Positions 34,542-44,260 of a stretch of 64,000 nt of DNA are shown piece by piece. The stretch is from Vibrio owensii CAIM 1854 = LMG 25443 (lineage in GTDB: Bacteria; Pseudomonadota; Gammaproteobacteria; Enterobacterales; Vibrionaceae), in NCBI RefSeq assembly GCF_000817815.1, contig NZ_JPRD01000042.1, forward strand, positions 21,683-85,682, in the 5' to 3' direction. The notes under the pieces were generated by a model that did no database searches, had not been told where the DNA came from, and saw nothing but the letters and a program-made list of their open reading frames with translations. Position numbers and translations under genes: made by a program. Every line of letters starts with the position of its first letter. Within the stretch, counting starts at the first letter, position 1.

Positions 34542-35278
34542 CCCAACACCACTTCCACGCCTTGCTTTCTCAACTGTTCGAGGTCGCTTTTCGGAGCGGC
34601 TTCGTCGGTTAACAGCACCGAGATTTCACTCGTTTTACCAATCGAAGATGGGTAGATTTGCCCAAACTTGCTTGAGTCCGTCAGTACGATGTTACGACGC
34701 TTTTTCGCAATGATGGTTTCAGCGATTTCTGCGCGCATCATGTCTCGGCTAGTAAAGCCAGTATCTTGATGGAAGCCGTCAATACCCAAGAAAGCCGTGC
34801 TGAAGTGAATGTTCTCGATACATAGCTTGGTTAACGGTCCAACTAAGCTCTCGCCTTGATGCTGATACACACCACCGAGCAAAATGATGTTAGCTGAGGT
34901 GTTACGGATGAGGTGAGCGATGTACGCTGATGGGGTAATGATGGTGACGTCACCACGTTCAGCCAATGTGCGAGCCAAGAGCGCATTAGCACTGCCGCCT
35001 TCGATTAACACGGTTTCGTTTGGTGATACCAAATCTGCCGCTTTGTTGGCTAACGCTTGTTTGATGTCGAAGCGCACTTCGAGTCGCGTATCAATATCGT
35101 CACTTTGTAGCGCCGTCGCAGCGCCGTGTACACGCTTTAAGTAGCCTTGTTGCTCAAGGAAATTCAAATCCTGCCTGATGGTCACGCCCGACACGCCAAT
35201 GATGTCAGAAAGCTCCGTCACTTGAACGCGTTTGCGGTCATTAACCAATTGCAGGATTTCGTTTTGTCTTGAGTTCAC
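34538..35278 (-). CDS. DeoR-family regulator, YciT-like
   Basis: A 246-residue DeoR/GlpR-type regulator: N-terminal winged helix (VTELSDIIGVSGVTIRQDL, ~residues 19-37) and C-terminal sugar-phosphate-sensing domain (ETVLIEGGSANALLARTL; IVLTDSSKFG). The sequence closely follows E. coli YciT as I recall it. Regulators of this class usually sense a phosphorylated sugar. It lies between MalI and the GH92/PTS region, so it is a candidate regulator of the mannoside genes, but this is context only. Confidence 0.82.
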   Translation of the reverse strand: MNSRQNEILQLVNDRKRVQVTELSDIIGVSGVTIRQDLNFLEQQGYLKRVHGAATALQSDDIDTRLEVRFDIKQALANKAADLVSPNETVLIEGGSANALLARTLAERGDVTIITPSAYIAHLIRNTSANIILLGGVYQHQGESLVGPLTKLCIENIHFSTAFLGIDGFHQDTGFTSRDMMRAEIAETIIAKKRRNIVLTDSSKFGQIYPSSIGKTSEISVLLTDEAAPKSDLEQLRKQGVEVVLG

Positions 35279-35369
35279 AGGCTCGCTCCTTATAGATGAG
35301 CTTGCAGTATACGCCCGAACACTTTCATATGAAAGCAGCCTGTGAACGATAGAAATAAGCTAAGTCGCG

Positions 35370-35759
35370 TTACACCGTAAGCTCAAGACGGTTGCCATCC
35401 GGATCTAAGATGCAGCTTTCGTAGTAACCATCACCTGTTTGTCTCGGACCGTCGATCCATTGGTAGCCATCATCCACTAAGGTTTTGGTCAATTGATCCA
35501 CTGCCTGCTCTGATCCTAGAGAAAAGGCAAAGTGTGCCAACCCTGTTACCTGCATTGCATGAGATTTTTCACAAGCGATCACACCTTCCATCGACATCAA
35601 CTCCAATCGTGCACCACTTTCAAACGAAAGAAAGTAAGATGAAAACTGCTTAGTTGGGTTGTGGTATTTGTCGTTAGACACGGCGTTAAAGTATTTCTCA
35701 TAGAAGGCTTTTAGCTCTTCCAAACGTTCAGTCCAAATCGCGATATGTTCAATTTTCAT
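35370..35759 (-). CDS. VOC-family (glyoxalase I-like) protein
   Basis: A 129-residue single VOC domain: MKIEHIAIWTERLEELKAFYEKYF at the start, ARLELMS in the middle, and CILDPDGNRLELTV at the end. Likely metal ligands are His5, Glu in RLELM, His in LAHFAF, and Glu in RLELTV, which is the glyoxalase I pattern. The substrate is unknown. It is a lone gene divergent from the MsrA-like gene. Confidence 0.82.
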   Translation of the reverse strand: MKIEHIAIWTERLEELKAFYEKYFNAVSNDKYHNPTKQFSSYFLSFESGARLELMSMEGVIACEKSHAMQVTGLAHFAFSLGSEQAVDQLTKTLVDDGYQWIDGPRQTGDGYYESCILDPDGNRLELTV

Positions 35760-35917
35760 TAGGATTCCCCTAGCTCTTAACTGCGTTCAATCTAACGAGG
35801 AAACGCAGCACAAAAAAGAGAGCAAATCACTTCTGAGTTGTTCCTGTTTTATGGTTGGAGTTGTGTTTGAATGAAAGTGATGCCCATAATGGCGCAAAGA
35901 TTTTTCAGGACAGAATG

Positions 35918-36397
35918 ATGGAAGAAATTTACTTCGCAGGCGGCTGCCTTTGGGGCGTTCAAGAATTTATGCGCCACCTTCCGGGCGTAATCAGCACCGA
36001 GGCAGGACGAGCAAATGGCACGACGGATAACACTCAATCCGAATACGATGGCTACGCAGAATGCGTGAAAACCCAGTTCGACCCTGAGCAGGTTTCGGTT
36101 GAAACTTTAATCGGGTATCTGTTTGAAATCATCGACCCGCACAGTGTTAACAAGCAAGGTGAAGACGTAGGTGAAAAGTACCGTACTGGTGTCTATAGCC
36201 AAAACGAACAACACCTAGCGATTGCCAAAGCATTTATCGCAGCAAGACCAGATGCCAATAAAATCGCCGTAGAAGTGCTACCACTCACAAACTATGTACC
36301 AAGTGATGATGAGCACCAAGACCGACTCACACGCTTTCCAAACGACTACTGCCATATCCCGTTAGATTTGCTGCATAAGTACAAGAATCCGTCTTAA
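35918..36397 (+). CDS. MsrA-type peptide methionine sulfoxide reductase
   Basis: A 159-residue MsrA-fold protein. The catalytic Cys is in GGCLWGVQEF; the usual GCFWG has Phe where this has Leu. GHAE is GYAE here (EYDGYAECVKTQFDP), and a C-terminal Cys lies in NDYCHIP. MsrA reduces methionine-S-sulfoxide with thioredoxin. The altered motif residues suggest a divergent paralogue. AGGA is 7 nt before the ATG at 35918; the ATG at 35915 is nearly as good, and an upstream extension to 35855 lacks a ribosome site. Confidence 0.78.
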   Translation: MEEIYFAGGCLWGVQEFMRHLPGVISTEAGRANGTTDNTQSEYDGYAECVKTQFDPEQVSVETLIGYLFEIIDPHSVNKQGEDVGEKYRTGVYSQNEQHLAIAKAFIAARPDANKIAVEVLPLTNYVPSDDEHQDRLTRFPNDYCHIPLDLLHKYKNPS

Positions 36398-36433
36398 TGG
36401 ATAAGCTAAATCCAGCGTACCAAGCTCTCCTAA

Positions 36434-36518
36434 CCTCCCCTTGGCTTTAAATTCGGAGCTTACACATTGGCGGCCAGTGTGTATCAAGGGGAGGAACTAG
36501 CTGAGCTCACTATCAGCT
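36434..36518. repeat. Composite palindromic element
   Basis: An outer pair CCTCCCCTTG/CAAGGGGAGG (36434-36443 with 36485-36494) encloses an inner pair TACACATTGG/CCAGTGTGTA (36461-36470 with 36474-36483). A third hairpin AGCTGA/TCAGCT follows (36499-36504 with 36513-36518). The design suggests a dispersed Vibrio intergenic element or a structured RNA. Only one copy is in the window. Confidence 0.55.
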
Positions 36519-36736
36519 CTCCTGCTCGCTTTATATCTTTTCTCAAGGAGATAGAAAATTACGTTAATAAAAGGGTTATTGCAGGAGCTTTAGCACAAAG
36601 CCTCTTTTTTATAGCAAAATTGAACCATATTTGATTCCCTTCTCGTTTATTTTCAAGCTTCATTATTAATTTCAAAATAAATGGAATATAAGTCACAATA
36701 CTAATTCCCTTCTAGCTCATTGATATTAATGACTTC

Positions 36737-36760
36737 TATCACACTTAGCTCTCAGTGATA
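36737..36760. promoter_or_regulatory. Inverted repeat upstream of the GH92-linked PTS
   Basis: TATCAC (36737-36742) and GTGATA (36755-36760) form a 24-bp inverted repeat with a 12-bp centre, about 80 bp before the PTS genes. It could be a regulator site. The rest of 36519-36841 is AT-rich with no gene seen. Confidence 0.35.
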
Positions 36761-36841
36761 CAAAAATATAGTTATTGGATTTTTTTTACTATTTCAGAAA
36801 ACCGTAACATTAATTAAATTTGCCTCATTACTTCAGTACCA

Positions 36842-37294
36842 ATGAGTCAAAAAATGATTACAGAACTAACAAACGTCAATTTAATTAAAGGCAACCTTCA
36901 AGCAAATAATAAAAAAGAAGTCTTTGAAGAGCTAGCACAGATGCTATTCGAAAATAATCGAATCAGCAGCAAAGAGGCTTTTTTAACCGACATCGAAGCA
37001 CGTGAAGCATTAAGCGTGACTTCAATGGACGGCATCGCTTACCCACACGCAAAAAGCAAAGCGGTTACAGAGCCTGCAATCGCTGTTGGCGTAAAGCGCG
37101 AAGGCATCGAGTATGGCGACGAAGAGGGAGTCAAACCGACCGTATTCTTCATGATTGCCTCACCAGATAACGGTGCCGACCACCATATTTATGTTCTTCA
37201 AGAATTATTCGGTAAATTTAGCGAAGAGTTTATTGAAGATATTCATAACGCAAAAGACGAAAACCAAATACTAAATATTTTAATTAATTCATAA
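36842..37294 (+). CDS. PTS fructose/mannitol-type EIIA protein
   Basis: A 150-residue stand-alone EIIA of the fructose family with the phosphorylated His in IAYPHAKSKAV (~residue 67). It passes phosphate from HPr to the following EIICB. The gap to the next gene is 11 nt, so the pair is one operon, and GH92 genes follow. No ribosome site is clear, and a second ATG lies at 36854. The sugar is unknown, but MngA, the related E. coli permease, transports a mannosyl compound. Confidence 0.85.
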   Translation: MSQKMITELTNVNLIKGNLQANNKKEVFEELAQMLFENNRISSKEAFLTDIEAREALSVTSMDGIAYPHAKSKAVTEPAIAVGVKREGIEYGDEEGVKPTVFFMIASPDNGADHHIYVLQELFGKFSEEFIEDIHNAKDENQILNILINS

Positions 37295-37305
37295 GGCGTG
37301 AAATT

Positions 37306-38706
37306 ATGAGTACAATCACAGCTCAAGCTAATAATAATAGCGATTTCAAAAAAATCCTAAGTACCATGAAAGGTCACCTTTTATTCGGTACTTCTCACAT
37401 GCTTCCATTTATCGTTGCGGGTGGTGTACTACTGGCGCTGGCGGTAATGGCATCAGGTAAAGGTGCGGTTCCTGCGGACGGTTTATTGGCTGATATTTCT
37501 AATATCGGTATTAAAGGTCTGGTGCTGTTCCCAATTATTCTTGGTGGCTTCATCGGTTACTCAATTGCAGACAAACCAGCACTAGCACCAGCGATGATCT
37601 CTTCTGGCATCATGGCTGACATGGGCGGCGGCTTCCTTGGTTGTATCGTAGCGGGTTTCATCGCAGGTGGTGTGGTATTCCAACTTAAGAAGATCCCTCT
37701 TTCTGCTAACATGACTGCGTTGGGCGCTTACTTCATCTACCCTCTACTAGGTACGCTTATCTCTGCAGGTATCGTTCTATGGGGTATCGGTGAGCCAATC
37801 AAGATCTTCATGGCGTCTATGAACGAATTCCTAGCTTCTATGGCTGGCGCTTCTAAAGTGGTTCTAGGTACGATTCTTGGTGGTATGACTGCATTCGATA
37901 TGGGTGGTCCAATCAACAAAGTAGCAACGCTATTTGCTCAAACTCAAGTTGATACTCAACCATGGCTAATGGGTGGTGTTGGTATCGCAATCTGTACGCC
38001 TCCTCTAGGTATGGCGCTAGCAACATTCCTATTCAAGAAGAAGTTCACTAAGCAAGAGCAAGAAGCGGGTAAAGCAGCAGCAATCATGGGTTCTATCGGT
38101 ATCTCTGAAGGTGCTATCCCATTCGCAGCAAACGACCCAGTACGCGTTCTTCCTTCAATCGTTGCTGGCGGTATCGTTGGCTGTGTGTTCGGCTTCCTAA
38201 CAGACGTACTACTACACGCACCATGGGGCGGTCTAATCACAGCTCCTGTATCAAGCAACATCCCAATGTACGTTGTGGGTATCGCACTAGGCTCACTAAC
38301 AACAGCAGTTATCGTTGGCTTCTGGAAACCAGTTGCTGAAGAAGAAGCTGAAGACGAAATCGTTGAAGCAGCACCTGCACAAGCTCAAGCGGCTCCAGCA
38401 GCAGGCGAAGGCGAGTACGACATCGTAGCAGTAACATGTTGCCCATCTGGCGTAGCACACACATTCATGGCAGCAAAAGCACTAGAGAAAGCAGGTGCGG
38501 CAGCTGGTCTGAAAATCAAAGTAGAAACTCAAGGTCAAAACGGTATCCAGAACCGCATCACTGACCTAGATGTAGCAAACGCGAAGCTGGTTATTCTAGC
38601 TCACGATATCCAAGTAAAAGACGCTCACCGCTTTGCAAAAGCAAACGTTGTTGAGTGTTCAACGAAAGAAGCGATGCGTAACGCAGCGACTCTTGTGAAA
38701 GCTTAA
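37306..38706 (+). CDS. PTS fructose-type EIICB permease
   Basis: A 466-residue permease in the order EIIC (~residues 1-350, about eight helices) then an Ala/Glu-rich linker, then EIIB (~375-466). The EIIB Cys is in AVTCCPSGVAHTFMAA. EIIC motifs include GGPINKVATLFA and GISEGAIPFAA. Having EIIB at the C-terminus is a known but less common arrangement. With the separate EIIA, it imports and phosphorylates a sugar. GH92 enzymes downstream make mannose or a mannoside a likely substrate. A hairpin follows, with no clear U-tract. Confidence 0.87.
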   Translation: MSTITAQANNNSDFKKILSTMKGHLLFGTSHMLPFIVAGGVLLALAVMASGKGAVPADGLLADISNIGIKGLVLFPIILGGFIGYSIADKPALAPAMISSGIMADMGGGFLGCIVAGFIAGGVVFQLKKIPLSANMTALGAYFIYPLLGTLISAGIVLWGIGEPIKIFMASMNEFLASMAGASKVVLGTILGGMTAFDMGGPINKVATLFAQTQVDTQPWLMGGVGIAICTPPLGMALATFLFKKKFTKQEQEAGKAAAIMGSIGISEGAIPFAANDPVRVLPSIVAGGIVGCVFGFLTDVLLHAPWGGLITAPVSSNIPMYVVGIALGSLTTAVIVGFWKPVAEEEAEDEIVEAAPAQAQAAPAAGEGEYDIVAVTCCPSGVAHTFMAAKALEKAGAAAGLKIKVETQGQNGIQNRITDLDVANAKLVILAHDIQVKDAHRFAKANVVECSTKEAMRNAATLVKA

Positions 38707-38726
38707 ACCTTAAGCTCCTCCCCCTA

Positions 38727-38751
38727 AGAGCCCTTTCCCCCAAAGGGCTCT
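38727..38751 (+). other. Intercistronic hairpin, PTS to first GH92 gene
   Basis: AGAGCCCTTT pairs with AAAGGGCTCT around a 5-nt loop, with no strong U-tract behind it. Confidence 0.6.
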
Positions 38752-38827
38752 ATTTCAAGTTTTTAAGTTTTAGTAATACCCCTGATTTTTTTAATTATAT
38801 AACCCTACAATTTACAAGGCTTTAAAA

Positions 38828-41659
38828 ATGAAATTCAAACCTTCCCTACTCGCTTGCGCAGTTCTCAGTGGTCTAGTCGGTCTGACTGGCTGTAACGACG
38901 ACACCACCAACATTTATGAAGGCGGTGATACCAACCCTGCACTGCCGGATATCCCTGACGGCGGCAAGCCAGTATGTCCTCCAGTTGGCGATGGCGACTG
39001 CGATGACAAGCCAAACCCAGAAACACCTGAAATCGACATGGGCGTTCACATCCCAGTAGATTTCGCCGATATGGACGTAACACGCTACGTCAACCCATTC
39101 ATCGGCACAGGTAACCTAGGCAACACCTACCCTGGAGCAACCACACCACACGGCATGGTGCAGCTTTCTCCAAACAACGGTTCTAACGGCTGGGAATACA
39201 TTTCAGGCTACTACTACCACGACGCACGTACTTCCGGTTTCTCTCATACCCACCTTTCCGGAGCAGGTGCTGGCGACTTGAACGACATTCTCGTCATGCC
39301 AATCAACTCGCGTTCGGATTACATGATTGATGAAGGTTCGGCAACGCTAAACCTAGAAGCGTCTCGCTTCCAACATCGTGACGAGCAAGCGACGGCAGGC
39401 TACTACAAAGTCGATCTATTGGATTACGACATCAAAGCCGAGTTGACGGCATCTGATCGCGTTGGTGTCCACCGTTACACCTTCCCTCGTGATGAGAAGT
39501 CAGAAATCATCGTGAACACTGGCTTCAAAATTAACTGGGACTACACCTCAGATTCTTACTTGAAATGGGACAAAGACAATAACCGTCTAGAAGGTCACCG
39601 TTTCTCAGATGGTTGGGCACCAAGCCAAAAAGAATTCTTCGTGATGGAGTTCGACCAACCAATCAAAAACGTTCGCTTTGCTTACTATGATAAAGAGCAA
39701 GGTCGTTACATGGACGTGCCAGAAGGCATTACAGAAATCGGTAACGAAACACGCGGCAAGTACCAATACGCGCGCGCTTACGTTGAGTTCGACACATCCA
39801 AAGACGGCTTAACGGTTGAAGCGAAACTGGCGCTATCAAACGTTGAAATCGGCGAGAACGGCAAGTCAGGTGCTTCTCTTAACATGACAGAAGTTGCTGG
39901 CATGAACTTCGACCAAGTACGCGAAGCGGCAACGAAGAAATGGGAAGACGAACTCGGCAAGATCCAAGTCTCTGGCGATGAAGATTACAAACAGACGTTC
40001 TACACCGCGATGTACCACTCGTACCTAGGTCAAACCATTCACTCTGACTTAGATGGTCGCTACCGCCAAGTTCACCAAGGTCGTAACGCTTACCCAGATG
40101 GCAACACACCTTGGGGCGATAAGATTGATACGCTGAAAGAGTCGATCCGCACTGCCGATGCCAACAAAGATGGTAAAGCAGACTTCACGCGCTACGACAC
40201 TTTCTCGTTATGGGATACCTACCGCGCAGTTCAACCGCTGTCTTCGATTCTTGAGCCAGACCGCTTAGCAGACGTTGTGCTGTCTATGCTGTCTTACGCC
40301 GAAGAAGAATGGGTGGATGACAAAGGCAACGTGCGCAAAGGTCGCCTGCCTGAGTGGACATTCAAAGGCAACGAAACAGGCATGATGATGGGCATGCACT
40401 CAACGCCTGTGATTCATGATGTGTTGTCGAAAGGCTCACTAGAAAAACGCATGATCGATCTTGGCTTCACAGAAGCAGAGCGCAAAGACGTAAAAGAACG
40501 TTTAGTTGAAGCAATGATCACTGACGCGCGCGCCGCAACGAGCCAAGGCGTAGCATGGATCAAAGAGTACGAAGAACAAGGTTACGTGCCAGCGCAATTG
40601 CACGACACTCCACCAGATTCTTACGGCGGTCACTCACCATTTAAAGACTCTTGGACAGCATCTTACTCGCTTGAATACTCAATGAACGACTGGGCAATCG
40701 CGCAATCGATCAAAGAAGTATTTGGTGAAGAAGATCCACGCTACACCGAGTTCGCTAACCGTTCTAAAAACTGGCAAGCGCAATTCGACTTCGGTGGTAA
40801 GCAATACCAAGGTTGGTTCAAAGCCCGTGACTACGATGGCGAGTTTATCGATGCAGGTTGGGTAGACCCAATCACTGGTCGCGCGGTTGGTAAAGACTGG
40901 CGTCCAGACATGTTTAACTGGGCATTCTCTGAATCGAATGGCTGGCAATACTCGTTCAGTGTTCAGCACGACATTCATGGCTTGATTGACCTGATGACAC
41001 GCTTCGACAAAACACAAAACCCTGAAGCAGAACGCGGAGACTTGTTCGCAGCACGCTTGGATGAGTACTGGTCAACCTACCCAGATCGCAACGCAGGCGA
41101 CAACCAATTCCCAGTGTTCAACACAGGTAACGTTGGTCAGCACGTGCAAGGTAACGAACCAGATATCCACGTTCCGTACTTGTACAACTACGTCGGTCAA
41201 CCTTGGAAAGGTCAGGCAGCCATCGCCGCAGCAACCAACATTTGCTACAAGAACACCGCTGACGGCATTTGTGGTAACGACGACTTCGGTACGCTCTCTG
41301 CGTGGTTCGTGTTCCGTGCGCTTGGCTTCTACCCAGTGAATGCTTCTTCTGGCATCTACGAAATCGGTACTCCGCTGTTTGAAAGCGCGTCTATCGATGT
41401 CGGCAACAACCAGAAGTTCACGGTTACCGCGAAGAACGTTAGCCGCGAAAACATCTTCATTCAATCGGCTCGCTACAACGGCAAAGACTTCAACCGTACT
41501 TACCTGACTCATGACGAAATCATGTACGGCGGTGAGCTGGAGTTCGTGATGGGCGACAAACCAAATCAACGTTGGGGCTCTTTAGAGCAAGATCTTCCAC
41601 CAGCACAAGGCATCGGTGAGTTCTTGCATGAGGACGAGATGCCAGCAGGTTCTCGTTAA
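38828..41659 (+). CDS. GH92 alpha-mannosidase lipoprotein 1
   Basis: A 943-residue protein with lipobox LTGC (~residue 22), +2 Asn, and a Pro/Asp/Gly-rich linker of ~55 residues. The GH92 core begins FIGTGNLGNTYPG (beta-sandwich N domain, with GFSHTHLSGAGAGDLND) and continues into an alpha/alpha barrel with LWDTYRAVQP, WTFKGNETGMMMG and GNEPDIHVPYLYN. The end motif reads GNDDFGTLSAWF, unlike the GNEDVGQMSAW of its neighbours, so it is the most divergent copy. GH92 enzymes are calcium-dependent exo-alpha-mannosidases. It would act at the outer membrane or periplasm. Confidence 0.88.
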   Translation: MKFKPSLLACAVLSGLVGLTGCNDDTTNIYEGGDTNPALPDIPDGGKPVCPPVGDGDCDDKPNPETPEIDMGVHIPVDFADMDVTRYVNPFIGTGNLGNTYPGATTPHGMVQLSPNNGSNGWEYISGYYYHDARTSGFSHTHLSGAGAGDLNDILVMPINSRSDYMIDEGSATLNLEASRFQHRDEQATAGYYKVDLLDYDIKAELTASDRVGVHRYTFPRDEKSEIIVNTGFKINWDYTSDSYLKWDKDNNRLEGHRFSDGWAPSQKEFFVMEFDQPIKNVRFAYYDKEQGRYMDVPEGITEIGNETRGKYQYARAYVEFDTSKDGLTVEAKLALSNVEIGENGKSGASLNMTEVAGMNFDQVREAATKKWEDELGKIQVSGDEDYKQTFYTAMYHSYLGQTIHSDLDGRYRQVHQGRNAYPDGNTPWGDKIDTLKESIRTADANKDGKADFTRYDTFSLWDTYRAVQPLSSILEPDRLADVVLSMLSYAEEEWVDDKGNVRKGRLPEWTFKGNETGMMMGMHSTPVIHDVLSKGSLEKRMIDLGFTEAERKDVKERLVEAMITDARAATSQGVAWIKEYEEQGYVPAQLHDTPPDSYGGHSPFKDSWTASYSLEYSMNDWAIAQSIKEVFGEEDPRYTEFANRSKNWQAQFDFGGKQYQGWFKARDYDGEFIDAGWVDPITGRAVGKDWRPDMFNWAFSESNGWQYSFSVQHDIHGLIDLMTRFDKTQNPEAERGDLFAARLDEYWSTYPDRNAGDNQFPVFNTGNVGQHVQGNEPDIHVPYLYNYVGQPWKGQAAIAAATNICYKNTADGICGNDDFGTLSAWFVFRALGFYPVNASSGIYEIGTPLFESASIDVGNNQKFTVTAKNVSRENIFIQSARYNGKDFNRTYLTHDEIMYGGELEFVMGDKPNQRWGSLEQDLPPAQGIGEFLHEDEMPAGSR

Positions 41660-41677
41660 TCCCAATAGTGACAACTC

Positions 41678-41702
41678 AGCCGGGAGAGCACATCTCCCGG
41701 CT
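41678..41702 (+). other. Intercistronic hairpin, GH92-1 to GH92-2
   Basis: AGCCGGGAGA pairs with TCTCCCGGCT around a 5-nt loop, without a U-tract. Confidence 0.7.
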
Positions 41703-41786
41703 ATCCCTACAAGAAAATTTTATAAGCAGTCCTTTAGAAACAGTCTCTTATAAACACTTTTTATATACGAATAACGACAAAACGGT

Positions 41787-44213
41787 ATGCACATGTTTAA
41801 ACGTAATCTTATCTCTTTGGCTATCCTGGTTGGTCTGACGGGTGGCTTGGCTGGCTGTAACAGCGACAACGATTCTTCCTCTTCACTGCCGGGCGATCCA
41901 ATTGTTGATCTCGCGGTGTTGAAATACGTCGATCCTATGATCGGCACAGCAGCTTCTGGTCATACATTCCCGGGCGCGACGGTACCGGCAGGTATGGTTC
42001 AACTGTCTCCAGATACTTTCATCGGTTCTAACACAGACCATGAATCAGGACTTAACCCTTGGCACTCGGCATCTGGCTACTGGGATTCATCCAACTACGA
42101 AACTGGCGAAGTGGTTAACACTGACGTTCCGCTGTACGGCTTCTCACATACTCACCTTTCAGGTACAGGCGCAACGGACTTAGGCGACATCTTGGTTCTG
42201 CCATACGCAGACATGGCGAACACACAACTGAACTCTTTCGACAAAGCCAATGAAGAAGCAAGCGCAGGCTACTACAAAACCAAGCTAAACCAAGGTCAAA
42301 TCGAAGTAGAACTGAGCGCAACCAAACGCGTTGGTTTGCACAAATACACTTTTGCCGAAGGCGCGGACCGTAACGTGAAGTTCGATTTGGGTCATACCCT
42401 AATGAACAACAACGGCAAGTCTTTGAAGAACAAAGTAGAAGTGGTGGACGAATACACCATTCGCGGTCGTAAAACCTCAACAGGCTGGTTCCAAGGGCAA
42501 GATCACCAAGGTCAAGACATCTTCTTCTACGCGAAATTCAACCAACCAATCGCCAAAGCACTATTGGGTGAACAAGACAAAGAACCAACGCGCGAAATGC
42601 GTAATGGTGCGGTTTACTCAGGCGATGACCTGACCGCTTACCTAAACTTCGGCACAGGCGAACAGTCAATTGAGATCCGCGTGGGTATCTCTCCTGTTAA
42701 CTGGCAAGGCGCACAGAAAAACTTAGAAGCGGAAGCACCAAGTTTCGACCTAGCAAAAGTAAAAGAAGACGCGGAATACGCGTGGGCTGAGAAGCTCGCA
42801 AAAATCAAAGTAGAAGGCGGCACTGACGCAGAGAAAACCAACTTCTACACTGGCATGTACCACATGATGATCGCACCAATCGAGTTCTACGATGTGGATG
42901 GTCAATACGTGGATATGCTTGGCACAGTGCGCACACTGAAAGATGGCGACACACCAAACTACTCGATTTACTCAACGTGGGATACGTTCCGCGCGGTTCA
43001 CCCAATGTGGACCATCATCGACCCAGACCAAGCAACGCTATACGTGAAAGACTTGATTCGTAAATCCAACGACGAGTTTGGTCTATTGCCGAAATGGGAA
43101 GGTCACGGCTCAGAGACAGGCACCATGATCGGCTACCCATCGGCAGCGATTCTGGGCGATGCAGTAACCAAAGGCTTGATTGATGCAGAGCAAGCTTACA
43201 CCGCATCAGTAAAATCAGCACGCTACACACCGCATGAGTACCCACAGATTCATGACGACATCCTAAGCTCACTCATGGCAGGTCAGTTGAACTACCACGA
43301 GAAAGAACAGTGTGTTCGTTACCCGAACTGGAACTCAGTATCGTACTCGTTGGAATTCTCATTCTACGATTGGACGATCGCAGAAATGGCGAAAGCCGCT
43401 GGCGATATGGACGCGTATGAAGAGTTCAAAGCTCGTTCTTACAACTCTTTGAAACACTGGGATGCAGAAGCAGGTAACGCAGACGGCACGGGCTTCTTCG
43501 TACCAACAGAGCTGAAAGAAGGCGACCCATGTGCGCTGAAATACGCTTCAACTGACTTCGACCCATACAAGTCTGACGCGTTCTACTACACAGAGGGTAA
43601 CGCGTGGCAGTGGCAATGGGCGTTCATGCAAGACTTGGACAAACTGACTGAAATCATGGGCGGCACTCAAGGTCTAAACGACAAGCTGAACAACCTATTT
43701 ACTGCTGATCCAAATGGCGGCGAAGCGCACCAAGACATGACAGGCTACATCGGTCAGTACATTCACGGTAATGAGCCTTCGCACCACGTTATCTACTTGT
43801 ACAACCGCACTGAAGAGTCTTACAAGGCGCAGGAATACCTAGACCAAGTTTACGACCAGTTCTACAAACCGACACCAGACGGCATCATCGGTAACGAAGA
43901 CGTAGGTCAAATGTCAGCGTGGTACTTGATGTCAGCACTGGGCTTCTACCAAATCTCGCCAACCGATCCAACCTACAGCATCGGTCGTCCAATCTTCGAC
44001 AAAGCGACGGTAGACATCGGCTCTGGCACGTTCACGGTAACGGCTGAAAACAACGGTCCAGACAACATGTACATCAAAGAAGTAACCATCAACGGTAAGC
44101 CTCTGGATGTGTACAACACCTTCCAGCACAGCGAATTCAAAGCAGGCGGCGAACTGCACTTCGTGATGACGGCTGACAAGTCTGAAGCAATGCAAGCCAA
44201 CCTAGGCGAATAA
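41787..44213 (+). CDS. GH92 alpha-mannosidase lipoprotein 2
   Basis: An 808-residue protein with lipobox LAGC (~residue 23) and +2 Asn. GH92 signatures are MIGTAASGHTFPGATVP, GFSHTHLSGTGATDLGDI, STWDTFRAVHP, GSETGTMIGYP, GNEPSHHVIYLYN and IGNEDVGQMSAWY. The general form is an N-terminal beta-sandwich and a catalytic alpha/alpha barrel. It should release mannose from alpha-mannosides. An internal start Met at 41793 is also possible and the ribosome site is weak, which fits reading from upstream mRNA. Confidence 0.9.
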   Translation: MHMFKRNLISLAILVGLTGGLAGCNSDNDSSSSLPGDPIVDLAVLKYVDPMIGTAASGHTFPGATVPAGMVQLSPDTFIGSNTDHESGLNPWHSASGYWDSSNYETGEVVNTDVPLYGFSHTHLSGTGATDLGDILVLPYADMANTQLNSFDKANEEASAGYYKTKLNQGQIEVELSATKRVGLHKYTFAEGADRNVKFDLGHTLMNNNGKSLKNKVEVVDEYTIRGRKTSTGWFQGQDHQGQDIFFYAKFNQPIAKALLGEQDKEPTREMRNGAVYSGDDLTAYLNFGTGEQSIEIRVGISPVNWQGAQKNLEAEAPSFDLAKVKEDAEYAWAEKLAKIKVEGGTDAEKTNFYTGMYHMMIAPIEFYDVDGQYVDMLGTVRTLKDGDTPNYSIYSTWDTFRAVHPMWTIIDPDQATLYVKDLIRKSNDEFGLLPKWEGHGSETGTMIGYPSAAILGDAVTKGLIDAEQAYTASVKSARYTPHEYPQIHDDILSSLMAGQLNYHEKEQCVRYPNWNSVSYSLEFSFYDWTIAEMAKAAGDMDAYEEFKARSYNSLKHWDAEAGNADGTGFFVPTELKEGDPCALKYASTDFDPYKSDAFYYTEGNAWQWQWAFMQDLDKLTEIMGGTQGLNDKLNNLFTADPNGGEAHQDMTGYIGQYIHGNEPSHHVIYLYNRTEESYKAQEYLDQVYDQFYKPTPDGIIGNEDVGQMSAWYLMSALGFYQISPTDPTYSIGRPIFDKATVDIGSGTFTVTAENNGPDNMYIKEVTINGKPLDVYNTFQHSEFKAGGELHFVMTADKSEAMQANLGE

Positions 44214-44221
44214 TGATTTTG

Positions 44222-44244
44222 AGGGGACCTCGTGTCCCCTTTTC
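44222..44244 (+). other. Intercistronic hairpin, GH92-2 to GH92-3
   Basis: AGGGGAC (44222-44228) pairs with GTCCCCT (44234-44240) around a 5-nt loop, followed by TTTTC. A weak terminator role is possible. Confidence 0.6.
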
Positions 44245-44260
44245 TCGTGGAATAAAAACA

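Noticed and set aside
36434..36494. CRISPR repeat or ERIC element
   Set aside because: Only a single unit with no spacer periodicity; resemblance to ERIC is limited to a short GGAGCTTACA stretch.
41072..41569. Minus-strand frame inside GH92-1
   Set aside because: Antisense shadow with no ribosome site or family resemblance.
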